Assembly (NCBI RefSeq): GCF_000526775.1
Contig: NZ_JAGS01000001.1
Location: forward strand, 2,480,001-2,544,000
Reading direction: 5' to 3'
DNA from: Ruminococcus albus AD2013
GTDB taxonomy: Bacteria > Bacillota > Clostridia > Oscillospirales > Ruminococcaceae
DNA length: 64,000 bases
In this document: positions 17,701-26,171 of the stretch, one piece after another
Layout: every line of letters begins with the position of its first letter
Position numbering within the stretch: the stretch's first letter is position 1
Program-made: the position numbers and the translations under genes
The notes under the pieces: model-generated
What the model was told of the DNA's origin: nothing
The model's database searches: none
Seen by the model: only the letters and a program-made list of their open reading frames with translations

Positions 17701-18561
17701 ATGGCTAACATGAAGGACGTTAAGCGCCGTATAAAAAGCGTGGAAAGCACCATGCAGATAACCAAGGCTATGCAGCTGGTGGCGTCCTCGAAGATGAGGA
17801 AAGCCAAGGAGAGAGCCGAAGCGGTACACCCGTTCTTTGAGGGCGTTTTTCAGGTGATGGCGGATATCTCCCGCGACCACGAGTTCACCTCGGTGTTCAC
17901 CAAGAAAAAGTTCAAGAATTCGGTGCTGCTTATAGTCATCGCGGGTGACAGAGGTCTTGCGGGCGGTTTCAACTCAAATGTGCTGAAGCTGGCAAAAGCC
18001 AAGGCTGATGCGATAACCGAAAGCGGCGGTGAAGCCATGATAATGGCTATCGGAAAAAAGGCTGTTGAATACTTTGAAAAGCGTGAATACAAGCTGATAG
18101 ACGGCTTTCCCCAGATAGCAGAGGGTATCGAGCTTTTAGACGCTATGATGATAGCAAACAAGGTCATCGAGAAGTTCAAGCTTGGCGATTTCGATGCGGT
18201 AGAACTGGTATACACCACCTTTGTATCGGTAATGACACAGGAACCTCAGCATCTGAGGATACTGCCTGTGGAAAACCTGGAATACCTTGGCAAGAAGCAT
18301 CCCATGACAATATACGACCCCTCTCCCGAAGAGGTTTTCGACAGCCTGATACCCGAATATATGGGCGGAATGCTTTATTCTGCGATAGTTGACAGCTTCG
18401 CTTCCGAGCAGGCTGCGAGAAGGACGGCTATGGAATCCGCAAGCGACAACGCAAGCGAGATGATCGACAAGCTGTCACTGCTGTACAACCGCGCAAGACA
18501 GGCACAGATAACACAGGAGATAACCGAGATAAGCTCGGCTAGCCTGAACGATAATTCGTGA
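17701..18561 (+). CDS. atpG: F1 ATP synthase subunit gamma
   Basis: 286 residues. The N-terminal helix has KRRIKSVESTMQITKAMQLVA split over the first 35 residues, the central Rossmann-like part GDRGLAGGFN, and the C-terminal helix ARQAQITQEITEI. This is the rotating central shaft. Complete and in its usual place between atpA and atpD. Confidence 0.96.
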   Translation: MANMKDVKRRIKSVESTMQITKAMQLVASSKMRKAKERAEAVHPFFEGVFQVMADISRDHEFTSVFTKKKFKNSVLLIVIAGDRGLAGGFNSNVLKLAKAKADAITESGGEAMIMAIGKKAVEYFEKREYKLIDGFPQIAEGIELLDAMMIANKVIEKFKLGDFDAVELVYTTFVSVMTQEPQHLRILPVENLEYLGKKHPMTIYDPSPEEVFDSLIPEYMGGMLYSAIVDSFASEQAARRTAMESASDNASEMIDKLSLLYNRARQAQITQEITEISSASLNDNS

Positions 18562-18622
18562 TTCACAATTCATGATCCATTGCCTGTATCATACAGATAA
18601 TGGATAGGAAAGGAAGTCAGTA

Positions 18623-20029
18623 ATGGAAAGCACTAACATAGGCAAGGTCGTGCAGATAGTCGGAGCGGTCGTTGACGTTCGCTTTGACAAAGAACATATG
18701 CCGAACCTTCTAAATGCGCTTGAGATAGACAATAACGGCACCAAGCTGGTGGTCGAGGTCGCACAGCATATCGGCGACGACGTTGTAAGATGTATCGCTA
18801 TGTCCTCAACAGACGGTCTTGTAAGAGGCGTTGATGCTGTGGATACAGGCAGAGCTATATCCGTACCCGTAGGCAGAGAGACACTTTCGAGAATGTTCAA
18901 TCTGCTGGGCGACCCTGTTGACAATCAGCCCGCCCCCGAAACAGCTGAGCGCTGGGAGATACACCGCGAGCCGCCCTCCTATGAGGAGCAGACTGCCGCA
19001 AACGAGATACTGGAAACAGGCATCAAGGTAATCGACCTTATCGCACCTTACCTCAAAGGCGGTAAGATAGGTCTGTTCGGCGGTGCAGGTGTCGGCAAGA
19101 CGGTTCTTATTCAGGAACTTATAAACAACGTAGCCAATCAGCACGGCGGTATCTCCGTATTTACAGGCGTTGGCGAGCGTACCCGTGAGGGTAACGACCT
19201 TTACTGGGAAATGAAAGAGTCGGGCGTTATCGACAAGACCGTTCTCGTTTACGGTCAGATGAACGAACCACCCGGAGCAAGAATGAGAGTTGGTCTTTCG
19301 GGACTGACTATGGCAGAGTATTTCCGTGACGTTGAAGGTCAGGACGTACTGCTGTTCATCGATAATATATTCAGATTTACACAGGCAGGTTCTGAGGTTT
19401 CGGCACTGCTCGGACGTATGCCTTCAGCCGTTGGTTATCAGCCTACCCTGGCAACCGAGATGGGCGCTCTGCAGGAGCGTATAACTTCGACAAATAAGGG
19501 TTCTATCACTTCTGTACAGGCTGTATATGTACCTGCGGACGACCTTACAGACCCCGCACCTGCTACTACTTTCGCACATCTGGACGCTACTACAGTTCTC
19601 TCGAGAAACATAGCATCACTGGGTATCTTCCCCGCAGTTGACCCGCTGGAGTCAACATCGCGTATACTCACCCCTGAGATAGTTGGCAATGAGCACTATC
19701 AGGTGGCAAGACAGGTACAGTCGATACTCCAGAGATATGTTGAACTCCAGGATATCATCGCTATCATGGGTATGGACGAACTTTCCGATGAGGATAAGCT
19801 GACCGTATCCCGTGCAAGAAAGATACAGCGTTTCCTGTCACAGCCTTTCTTCGTTGCTGAACAGTTCACAGGCTATCAGGGCAAGTACGTTCCTCTGAAA
19901 GAGACTATACGCGGATTCAAGGAGATAATCGAGGGCAAGCATGATGACCTGCCCGAGAGCGCATTCCTGTTCGTAGGCTCTATCGATGAAGCTGTGGAAA
20001 AAGCTAAGAAGTCAGCAGAAGAAAACTAA
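18623..20029 (+). CDS. atpD: F1 ATP synthase subunit beta (catalytic)
   Basis: 468 residues. P-loop GGAGVGKT (153-160), catalytic Glu185 in GERTREG, and the C-terminal lever motif as DELSDED. This is the ATP-making subunit. GGAAAGGAAG precedes the ATG. Confidence 0.97.
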   Translation: MESTNIGKVVQIVGAVVDVRFDKEHMPNLLNALEIDNNGTKLVVEVAQHIGDDVVRCIAMSSTDGLVRGVDAVDTGRAISVPVGRETLSRMFNLLGDPVDNQPAPETAERWEIHREPPSYEEQTAANEILETGIKVIDLIAPYLKGGKIGLFGGAGVGKTVLIQELINNVANQHGGISVFTGVGERTREGNDLYWEMKESGVIDKTVLVYGQMNEPPGARMRVGLSGLTMAEYFRDVEGQDVLLFIDNIFRFTQAGSEVSALLGRMPSAVGYQPTLATEMGALQERITSTNKGSITSVQAVYVPADDLTDPAPATTFAHLDATTVLSRNIASLGIFPAVDPLESTSRILTPEIVGNEHYQVARQVQSILQRYVELQDIIAIMGMDELSDEDKLTVSRARKIQRFLSQPFFVAEQFTGYQGKYVPLKETIRGFKEIIEGKHDDLPESAFLFVGSIDEAVEKAKKSAEEN

Positions 20030-20044
20030 CGAAAGGCGGAAACT

Positions 20045-20449
20045 ATGGCAGTTTTCAAATTGAGAGTACTGACCCCCGAGAAGATATTCTTTGAGGGCGA
20101 TGCCGAACAGCTGGTGGCTAAGACCACTTCGGGCTACGTAGGCATAATGAGAGGTCATGCGCCTTATGTGGCAAGCATAGTGCCTTCCGAGCTGAAAATA
20201 AAAGCAGACGGAAATTTCCGCAGTGCTGCGATATCAGACGGCATAGTAAAGGTATCCGAGGACAGCTTTGTCACTGTGCTGACATCGGCGATAGAATGGT
20301 CGGACGAGATAGATGTAGCCCGTGCCGAGCGTTCAAAAGAAAGGGCTGAAAAACAGCTCAAAGCCGAGACTAGCCGAACCGAATTCGACCTTGCGGAAAG
20401 ACAGCTGAAAAGAGCAGTCAACCGTATATCGGTGGCTGGAAAGAAATAA
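20045..20449 (+). CDS. atpC: F1 ATP synthase subunit epsilon
   Basis: 134 residues. The N-terminal beta-sandwich (about 1-85) has FFEGDAEQLVAKT and GYVGIMRGHAP. The C-terminal charged helices (about 90-130) are present, so the inhibitory arm is retained. Last gene of the operon; a strong terminator starts two bases after the stop. Confidence 0.94.
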   Translation: MAVFKLRVLTPEKIFFEGDAEQLVAKTTSGYVGIMRGHAPYVASIVPSELKIKADGNFRSAAISDGIVKVSEDSFVTVLTSAIEWSDEIDVARAERSKERAEKQLKAETSRTEFDLAERQLKRAVNRISVAGKK

Positions 20450-20450
20450 A

Positions 20451-20490
20451 AAACAAAATCGGGAGTGCAGCTGCATTCCCGATTTTGTTT
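20451..20490. terminator. Bidirectional terminator between atpC and the urease-like gene
   Basis: AAACAAAATCGGGA / TCCCGATTTTGTTT, a perfect 14-base stem extended by the GTGCAGCTGCAT centre. It serves convergent genes, with T-rich ends on both sides. Confidence 0.92.
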
Positions 20491-20491
20491 G

Positions 20492-21217
20492 TCATTTGTT
20501 TGTATCAAGTTCGATCATGGTATGTTCGGTCTTATAAAGTCCGCCAAAGTAGCCATTTACGTCGTTATGTGAGGTGAAGAAAACTGAAGCCGATCTTACG
20601 GGTCTGTGTGAAGTATCATATGAAAGTGCGTAGATAACATCTTTGCGATCAGTAAGACTTCTGTCATAGATACATCTTCCATACTTGATTATCTTTTCCG
20701 GCGCGATGTTGAATCTCTCACACTTCCAGAGAAACAAATCCGCTATCCTGCCAGCAGCCACATCTCCTACATGATGCAAAAGTGCATCGGTATCATGCTG
20801 TTTTCCGTCAAAAAATACGCAGTAGTTCAAGGGGTGTTCCAGCATCATCTTTATATCATTATCACTGGGACGTGAATCAAATGTCAGCGTAGAAACACCT
20901 GAAAACAGCAGTTCTTCCAGCATATATGGATCCAGCCCGCCACTTACGGTGCGAACTCTGCCTGCAGTAAGGACAAGCCCCGCGGCATCTATCTGCCTGC
21001 AAGCCTTATCATCAGCCCCACCTATGGCAGATATTCTGCCGTCAGTTATGGCGATATCAGCTATATAAACACTATCCGCTCCTATAACGATAGCGTTTCG
21101 TATTACGAGATCAACATCGGACGTATCAAATTTTTTTCCCGATTCCGTCAGGTCTTTTTCTATGAAAACAGTCCTGCCCTTGCAAAGTGTCAGCGTATCA
21201 TTAACGCGATACTTCAT
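20492..21217 (-). CDS. Urease alpha-subunit-like protein lacking the catalytic barrel
   Basis: 241 residues instead of about 570 for UreC. The N-terminal part follows UreC: FIEKDLT, DLVIRNAIVI, ADIAITDGRISAIG, AAGLVLTAG, and LLFSGVSTL. The end also follows UreC: GDVAAGRIADLFLWK matches the VGKLADLVLW block, and SHRPVRSASVFFTS matches its RPMFG...VTFVS region. The HIH metal ligands after LTAG read Val91-Ser92-Gly93, and the middle with the carbamylated Lys, the other His ligands and the metal Asp is absent. It cannot be an active urease by known chemistry. The ATG has GAGGTG upstream, directly after a terminator hairpin. It closes the gdhA-pnt region; a regulatory or scaffold role in nitrogen use is only a guess. 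Confidence 0.75.
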   Translation of the reverse strand: MKYRVNDTLTLCKGRTVFIEKDLTESGKKFDTSDVDLVIRNAIVIGADSVYIADIAITDGRISAIGGADDKACRQIDAAGLVLTAGRVRTVSGGLDPYMLEELLFSGVSTLTFDSRPSDNDIKMMLEHPLNYCVFFDGKQHDTDALLHHVGDVAAGRIADLFLWKCERFNIAPEKIIKYGRCIYDRSLTDRKDVIYALSYDTSHRPVRSASVFFTSHNDVNGYFGGLYKTEHTMIELDTNK

Positions 21218-21228
21218 TTTATCACCTC

Positions 21229-21256
21229 AAAAAATGGGGACTTTGCAGTCCCCATT
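21229..21256 (-). terminator. Terminator after pntB, abutting the urease-like gene
   Basis: Minus strand AATGGGGACT - GCAA - AGTCCCCATT, a perfect 10-base stem, followed by TTTTTT. The ribosome site of the urease-like gene begins at the next base, and its ATG follows 11 bases after the T run, so that gene needs read-through. Confidence 0.9.
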
Positions 21257-21260
21257 CGGA

Positions 21261-22691
21261 TTATTCCTCAAACTCACTGACCAGCTGAGCTACAGTATTC
21301 TTAGCATCACCGTAGATCATAACAGTGTTGTCGTTGGTGAACAGAGGGTTCTCAACACCCGAGAAGCCTGTGCCCTTACCACGCTTGAGAACGAAAACAG
21401 TTCTTGCCTCGAATGCGTTGATGATGGGCATGCCGTAAAGAGGAGAGCTCTCGTCATTTATAGCGGAGGGGTTAACAACGTCGTTAGCACCGATAACGAT
21501 GGCAACGTCAGTGTTGGACATCTGGGGATTCATCTCGTCAGCGGTCTTCAGCTGCTCGTAAGGTACGTTTGCCTCAGCAAGAAGTACGTTCATATGACCC
21601 GGCATACGTCCTGCAACGGGGTGGATAGCAAAGTTTACTTCTGCACCGTTTGCTTCAAGCTTGTCGCAGAGTTCCTTAACTGCGTGCTGTGCCTGTGCAA
21701 CTGCCATACCGTAACCGGGAATGAATACTACACTGCTTGCAGCTTCAAGGATAAGATAAGCGTCCTCAACAGACATTGACTTGGGCTCTTTCTGCTCGCC
21801 TGCCGCTCCCTTCTTGGCAGCGCCGAAGCTGCTGAAAAGCAGTGCGTACAGAGTTCTGTTCATAGCCTTGCACATGATGAGGGTCAGGATAAGTCCGGAT
21901 GTACCTACCAGACAACCGGAAACTACCAGCACACTGTTCGAGATGGACAGACCTGCGAATGCAGCTGCAAGTCCCGAGAAAGCGTTCAGCAGTGAGATGA
22001 TAACAGGCATATCGCCGCCGCCGATTGCTACGACCATTGTGAAGCCCAGGATCAGGTAAGCTGCTGTTACGATGATGATACCGATTGTACCAACACTTGC
22101 ATCAAGAACTTCTGCGATGCTCAGAGCGTAGATAACAACGCCCACAAGTCCGACTGCTGCCAGCAGACCGTTTATAGCGTTCTTGGCAGGGATAGTTACG
22201 TTCTTCTTGAACATCTTGCCGCTCAGCTTGCCCCATGCAACTATGGAGCCTGTGAATGCTATCGCACCTATAGCTACTGTAAGTCCCAGTGCGATGGAAG
22301 AGAATGTGTTTATATTCTCGTCGGTCATGTACTGTGTAAGTGCCACCAGTAAGCTTGAAAGACCGCCGAAGCCGTTGAACAGAGCTACCAGCTGAGGCAT
22401 ACCTGTCATTTCAACTTTCTTAGCCCATACAGCACCGATGATGCTTCCCAGTGCTATTGCCGCAACGCCCCAGATATAAGCGTTGCTTGCAGGTCCGTTT
22501 GTGAGCGTATCTGTTACCTGTTTCTCGAAAAGCACGGTAACTACTGCTATAAGCATACCTACAGAAGACATAAGGTTGCCCTTACGTGCTGTGTCTGCTT
22601 TACCCAGAAGCTTGATGCCTCTTATAAACAGTACAGAGGATACCATATAAAGCACTGTCGTGCAGACGGTGCGGATATTTTCAAAATTCAC
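21261..22691 (-). CDS. pntB: NAD(P) transhydrogenase subunit beta
   Basis: 476 residues. About eight to nine membrane helices (domain II) occupy the first 280 residues. The NADP(H)-binding domain III has GYGMAVAQAQ, HPVAGRMPGHMNVLLAEA, GANDVVNP and an LKRG loop where KRS is usual. It starts at GTG 22691, which overlaps the pntAB stop (GTGA). The enzyme moves hydride from NADH to NADP+ driven by the membrane ion gradient. Transhydrogenases are uncommon in clostridia. Confidence 0.95.
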   Translation of the reverse strand: MNFENIRTVCTTVLYMVSSVLFIRGIKLLGKADTARKGNLMSSVGMLIAVVTVLFEKQVTDTLTNGPASNAYIWGVAAIALGSIIGAVWAKKVEMTGMPQLVALFNGFGGLSSLLVALTQYMTDENINTFSSIALGLTVAIGAIAFTGSIVAWGKLSGKMFKKNVTIPAKNAINGLLAAVGLVGVVIYALSIAEVLDASVGTIGIIIVTAAYLILGFTMVVAIGGGDMPVIISLLNAFSGLAAAFAGLSISNSVLVVSGCLVGTSGLILTLIMCKAMNRTLYALLFSSFGAAKKGAAGEQKEPKSMSVEDAYLILEAASSVVFIPGYGMAVAQAQHAVKELCDKLEANGAEVNFAIHPVAGRMPGHMNVLLAEANVPYEQLKTADEMNPQMSNTDVAIVIGANDVVNPSAINDESSPLYGMPIINAFEARTVFVLKRGKGTGFSGVENPLFTNDNTVMIYGDAKNTVAQLVSEFEE

Positions 22692-22996
22692 TTCTTATCC
22701 TCCCCTTTTTTCTTGAACATACCAAGCATTCTGTCTGTTACCAGATAGCCGCCGATAACGTTTATAGTTGCCAGAACTATCGCTGCGAATCCGCAGATAT
22801 TGCTGAGCATACCATCTGTCTGAAGTGCAACTGCTGTAGCAGAAATCGCACCGACGATAGTGATGCCCGAGATAGCGTTTGTACCCGACATAAGTGGTGT
22901 ATGCAGCTGCGAGGGGACTTTCGAGATAAGCTCTACGCCCAGAAATCCTGCGATAACGAACACGAATACCAGCAAAAGAATTTCGCCTGTCGCCAT
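22688..22996 (-). CDS. pntAB: NAD(P) transhydrogenase subunit alpha-2 (membrane part)
   Basis: 102 residues with three hydrophobic helices and the family blocks ELISKVPSQLHTPLMSG and NAISGI, followed by a lysine-rich end. It is the split membrane portion of PntA, as in Rhodospirillum rubrum. AGGAGG precedes the ATG. Confidence 0.93.
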   Translation of the reverse strand: MATGEILLLVFVFVIAGFLGVELISKVPSQLHTPLMSGTNAISGITIVGAISATAVALQTDGMLSNICGFAAIVLATINVIGGYLVTDRMLGMFKKKGEDKK

Positions 22997-23055
22997 TTTA
23001 CTTTACCTCCTGATCAATTTAAAGAAAACATTTTCCGATTCATTTGCTTTAAGAC

Positions 23056-24183
23056 TTAGTTATTCTTGAAGCGCTCATGGATTATCTTTCCGCCCTGTGT
23101 GAGCAGGCAGCCGCGCATTATCTCGTCCTCGAGGTTAACTACGAGCTCCTTGCTCTCCTTATCATAGAAGTGAGTCAAGAACGCATAGAAGTTACCCGAG
23201 AGCATCTTTGATGCATCATAGGGTACCTGTCTTTCCAGCATATCGCCGCACATGATGGTAACGCCGTTTTCGGTAACAACATCTTCGAAGAGCTTTGAGC
23301 CTTCAACGTTACCGCCTGTTGAAACAGCCATATCCACAACCACAGCGCCCTTCTTCATGCGGTCAAGGACGTCCTTGCCGATAAGGCGGGGAGCCTTTCT
23401 TCCGAATACCTTAGCGGTAGTTATAACGATATCGCTTCTTTCGCATACCTTAGCCTGAGCTTCCTGCTGTTTAGCTATCTGCTCGGGGGTAAGTTCCTTA
23501 GCGTAGCCCTGATCGGTCTGTCCCATTTCACCCAGGTCTATCTTTACGAAAGATGCACCCAGGGATTTTACCTGTTCTTCAACAACGGGACGAGTATCGA
23601 AAGCGTCAACTCTAGCACCGAGACGCTTAGCTGTTGCGATTGCCTGAAGACCTGCAACGCCGACACCGATGATGAACACTCTTGCGGGCTGGATAGTACC
23701 TGAAGGTGTTACCATCATAGGCAGTATTTTAGGCAGTTTAGCAGCTGCGTTAACGACTGCTGTATAACCTGCAAGGGAGGTCTGTGAGGACTGTACGTCC
23801 ATTTTCTGGGCGAGGGTAGTTCTGGGTATCATTTCCAGAGAAACTGCCTGTACGCCTGATTTTGCGAATTCGTTCAGGAGTTCCTTCTCATTGAAGGGAT
23901 CGAGATAACTGAGGTGGAGAGCACCGGAGGGTACGCCCTGTATGCTTTCGGGCTTCATTATCCTCAGAATAATTTCGCTGCCCTCGTATCCTGCTTCGTT
24001 TGAGGATACAAGAACAGCGCCTGCTTTCTCATATGCCTCATCATTGAAGCCGCTTTTTTCTCCCGCTCCGCGGGTCACTTTTACTTCGTAGCCCATCGAT
24101 ATGAGCCGCTTGATGTCATCGGGGATCAGCGCTACACGCGTCTCTCTCGGGTCTGTCTCTCGGCAGACTAGTATTTTCTTCAT
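23056..24183 (-). CDS. pntAA: NAD(P) transhydrogenase subunit alpha-1 (NAD-binding, soluble)
   Basis: 375 residues, alanine-dehydrogenase-like domain I. It has the RETDPRETRVALIPDD start, the NAD loop GVGVAGLQAIATAKRLGA (about 173-190) followed by FDTRP, and the Gln-rich mobile loop QTDQGYAKELTPE. It binds NADH at the cytoplasmic face. GAAAGGAG precedes the ATG. It is followed by pntAB after 59 bases; a 48-residue gene and gdhA lie upstream on the same strand. Confidence 0.95.
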   Translation of the reverse strand: MKKILVCRETDPRETRVALIPDDIKRLISMGYEVKVTRGAGEKSGFNDEAYEKAGAVLVSSNEAGYEGSEIILRIMKPESIQGVPSGALHLSYLDPFNEKELLNEFAKSGVQAVSLEMIPRTTLAQKMDVQSSQTSLAGYTAVVNAAAKLPKILPMMVTPSGTIQPARVFIIGVGVAGLQAIATAKRLGARVDAFDTRPVVEEQVKSLGASFVKIDLGEMGQTDQGYAKELTPEQIAKQQEAQAKVCERSDIVITTAKVFGRKAPRLIGKDVLDRMKKGAVVVDMAVSTGGNVEGSKLFEDVVTENGVTIMCGDMLERQVPYDASKMLSGNFYAFLTHFYDKESKELVVNLEDEIMRGCLLTQGGKIIHERFKNN

Positions 24184-24267
24184 CTAACTTCTCCTTTCAA
24201 AGAATGATATTTCCGTAAACAGCACTAGGCAGCATCGAAAAACGGTGCTGCCGTGCCATGATGAAGG

Positions 24268-24414
24268 TCAATCCCAACATTCAGTATTCATAGAATATTC
24301 GCCGCAGCTGAAATTCTCAGCTGCATTGGGTTCATACTGCGCGATAAGCATATCGGGGTGCTTGTCCTCGAAAGGTACTATCGGCAGAAAACCTATCCTT
24401 TCGGAAATATTCAT
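24268..24414 (-). CDS. Small protein of 48 residues between gdhA and pntAA
   Basis: The frame starts at ATG (24412-24414), has AGGAG eight bases upstream, and ends at TGA (24268-24270). It begins MNISERIGFLPIVPFEDKH and ends in two cysteines, ENFSCGEY...TECWD; it is acidic and without a membrane helix. It begins 15 bases after the gdhA stop, so the ribosome site is all the space between them holds. I do not recognise it. The good ribosome site, codon use like its neighbours and fixed place in an operon speak for a real gene. A role with GdhA or transhydrogenase is conjecture. Confidence 0.7.
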   Translation of the reverse strand: MNISERIGFLPIVPFEDKHPDMLIAQYEPNAAENFSCGEYSMNTECWD

Positions 24415-24429
24415 GCTTTCAACTCCTGA

Positions 24430-25767
24430 TTATACAATACCCTGTGCGTTCATTGCATCGAGAACCTTCTCGAAACCTGCAATGTTAGCGCCAACAACAT
24501 AGTTGCCCTCGAAGCCGTACTTCTTAGCAGCATCGTCGATGTTGTGGAAGAGGTTTACCATGATGTTCTTCAGCTTAGCGTCAACCTCATCGAATGTCCA
24601 GCTCAGACGCTCGCTGTTCTGAGACATCTCAAGTGCGGAAGTAGCAACGCCGCCAGCGTTAGCTGCCTTACCGGGAACAAAGAGTACGCCGTTCTTCTGG
24701 AAGTACTTGGTAGCTTCCTCGGTAGTAGGCATATTTGCGCCCTCGCATACAGCTGTAACGCCATTCTCGACCAGTGTGAGAGCATCTTCGATATCCAGCT
24801 CGTTCTGAGTTGCGCAAGGCAGTGCAACGTCACACTTGATTCTCCAAACGCCCTTGCCCTCGTGATACTCGGAATTAGGACGATACTTCTTGTATTCGGT
24901 GAGTCTCTCACGCTTAACTTCCTTGATCTCCTTCAGAGCTGCTACATCGATACCATCGGGATCATATACCCAGCCTGTGGAATCAGAGCAGGTAACTACC
25001 TTAGCGCCCAGCTGCTGAGCCTTCTGGATAGCGTAGATAGCAACGTTACCAGCACCGGAAACTACTACTGTCTTGCCTGCAATATCCTGACCATGAGTCT
25101 TGAGGAGCTCCTCAGTCAGATAAAGCAGACCGTAACCTGTAGCCTCTGTTCTTGCCAGAGAACCGCCGTAGCTCAGACCTTTACCTGTCAGAACGCCATC
25201 GAACAGACCTCTGATCTTCTTGTACTGACCGAACATATAGCCGATCTCACGGGCACCTGTACCGATATCACCTGCGGGAACGTCTGTATCAGCGCCGATG
25301 TACTTGCAGAGCTCAGTCATGAAAGCCTGGCAGAATGCCATAACTTCTCTGTCGGACTTACCCTTGGGGTCGAAGTCGGAACCGCCCTTGCCGCCGCCGA
25401 TAGGAAGACCTGTAAGGCTGTTCTTGAAGATCTGCTCAAAGCCCAGGAACTTGATGATACCCAGGTTTACAGAAGGGTGAAGTCTCAGGCCGCCCTTGTA
25501 AGGACCGATAGCAGAGTTGAACTGTACACGGTAGCCTGTGTTTACCTGTACGTTGCCCTTGTCGTCAACCCACGGAACTCTGAACTTGATCTGTCTCTCA
25601 GGGTTAACAAGTCTCTCCAGAAGACCATCTCTTCTGAACTTCTCCTCGTTAGCATCCACAACTACCTTAATGGACTCCAGCACCTCTCTTACAGCCTGAT
25701 GGAACTCGGGCTCTGCAGGGTTCTGCTTGATGACCTGCTCAATTATTTCTTCTACATACGATGACAT
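24430..25767 (-). CDS. gdhA: NADP-specific glutamate dehydrogenase
   Basis: 445 residues, the length of bacterial hexameric GDH. The substrate site has NSAIGPYKGGLR and GGGKGGSDFDPKGKSD, the nucleotide fold has VVSGAGNVAIYAIQKA, and the end has NIAGFEKVLDAM. It makes glutamate from 2-oxoglutarate and ammonium using NADPH, a main route of ammonium capture in rumen bacteria. AGGAGG precedes the ATG. Its promoter (25874-25902) is followed at once by a terminator-like hairpin (25800-25859), so the gene is probably controlled by attenuation. The transhydrogenase genes downstream would supply NADPH. Confidence 0.96.
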   Translation of the reverse strand: MSSYVEEIIEQVIKQNPAEPEFHQAVREVLESIKVVVDANEEKFRRDGLLERLVNPERQIKFRVPWVDDKGNVQVNTGYRVQFNSAIGPYKGGLRLHPSVNLGIIKFLGFEQIFKNSLTGLPIGGGKGGSDFDPKGKSDREVMAFCQAFMTELCKYIGADTDVPAGDIGTGAREIGYMFGQYKKIRGLFDGVLTGKGLSYGGSLARTEATGYGLLYLTEELLKTHGQDIAGKTVVVSGAGNVAIYAIQKAQQLGAKVVTCSDSTGWVYDPDGIDVAALKEIKEVKRERLTEYKKYRPNSEYHEGKGVWRIKCDVALPCATQNELDIEDALTLVENGVTAVCEGANMPTTEEATKYFQKNGVLFVPGKAANAGGVATSALEMSQNSERLSWTFDEVDAKLKNIMVNLFHNIDDAAKKYGFEGNYVVGANIAGFEKVLDAMNAQGIV

Positions 25768-25799
25768 TGCGCTAATACCTCCTGATGATATTTTTACAT

Positions 25800-25859
25800 A
25801 AAAATAAAAAGCAATGACGAATAAACCGCCCTAAAAGAGCAGTCGATCGGCGCCATTGC
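25800..25859 (-). promoter_or_regulatory. Terminator-like attenuator in the gdhA leader
   Basis: Minus strand GCAATGGCG (25859-25851) pairs with CGTCATTGC (25819-25811), 9 pairs with one G-U. Inside is a second hairpin CTGCTC-TTTTA-GGGCGG. A T-rich run (TTTTTATTTTT) follows. The structure begins about 10 bases after the expected transcript start and ends 33 bases before gdhA. It could be an attenuator, a structured protein site, or a short RNA of its own. Confidence 0.7.
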
Positions 25860-25873
25860 CTTAACTGTCTTTT

Positions 25874-25902
25874 AGTGTACAGTATTTGAGGTAAAAAGTC
25901 AA
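25874..25902 (-). promoter_or_regulatory. gdhA promoter
   Basis: Minus strand TTGACT (25902-25897), 17-base spacer, TACACT (25879-25874). Confidence 0.7.
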
Positions 25903-26171
25903 TTTATCATATCCTATAAAAATCAGACTTTTGCCATCAATATCCCGATAGTTATCACAGCGCCCATATCCGCTATATACGAAAACAAAGGGTAGATCAC
26001 AGGATCCGCCCTTGTTTCCGTTTATTTAAGATAAGATGGGAATTGAGCCATGTTAAATATCGGCTTTGATACCGACTGAGCAGATATCCGCAATTTTAAC
26101 TATACCATATATTTCCGATATCTGATACCATAAAAATCATACATATCACAACATAAAGCCGACCTGAGATA
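25903..26171. other. Intergenic DNA between gdhA promoter and regulator gene
   Basis: No gene seen. A weak hairpin at 25984-26016 (AACAAAGGG / CCCTTGTT) followed on the minus strand by TTTTCG may terminate the regulator transcript. The rest is AT-rich and featureless to me. Confidence 0.4.

Noticed and set aside
24544..25764. Long open frame antisense to gdhA
   Set aside because: It has no ribosome site and no recognisable domain. It follows from the strong codon bias of gdhA, a clear enzyme gene on the other strand. The same holds for long frames antisense to smc (54702-55964), murC (7884-8882), dnaE (38398-39336) and the ABC genes (5473-6159).
25800..25859. A known riboswitch in the gdhA leader
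   Set aside because: The structure starts too near the promoter and does not match the glutamine, lysine or other aptamer patterns I know. Kept as an unassigned attenuator.
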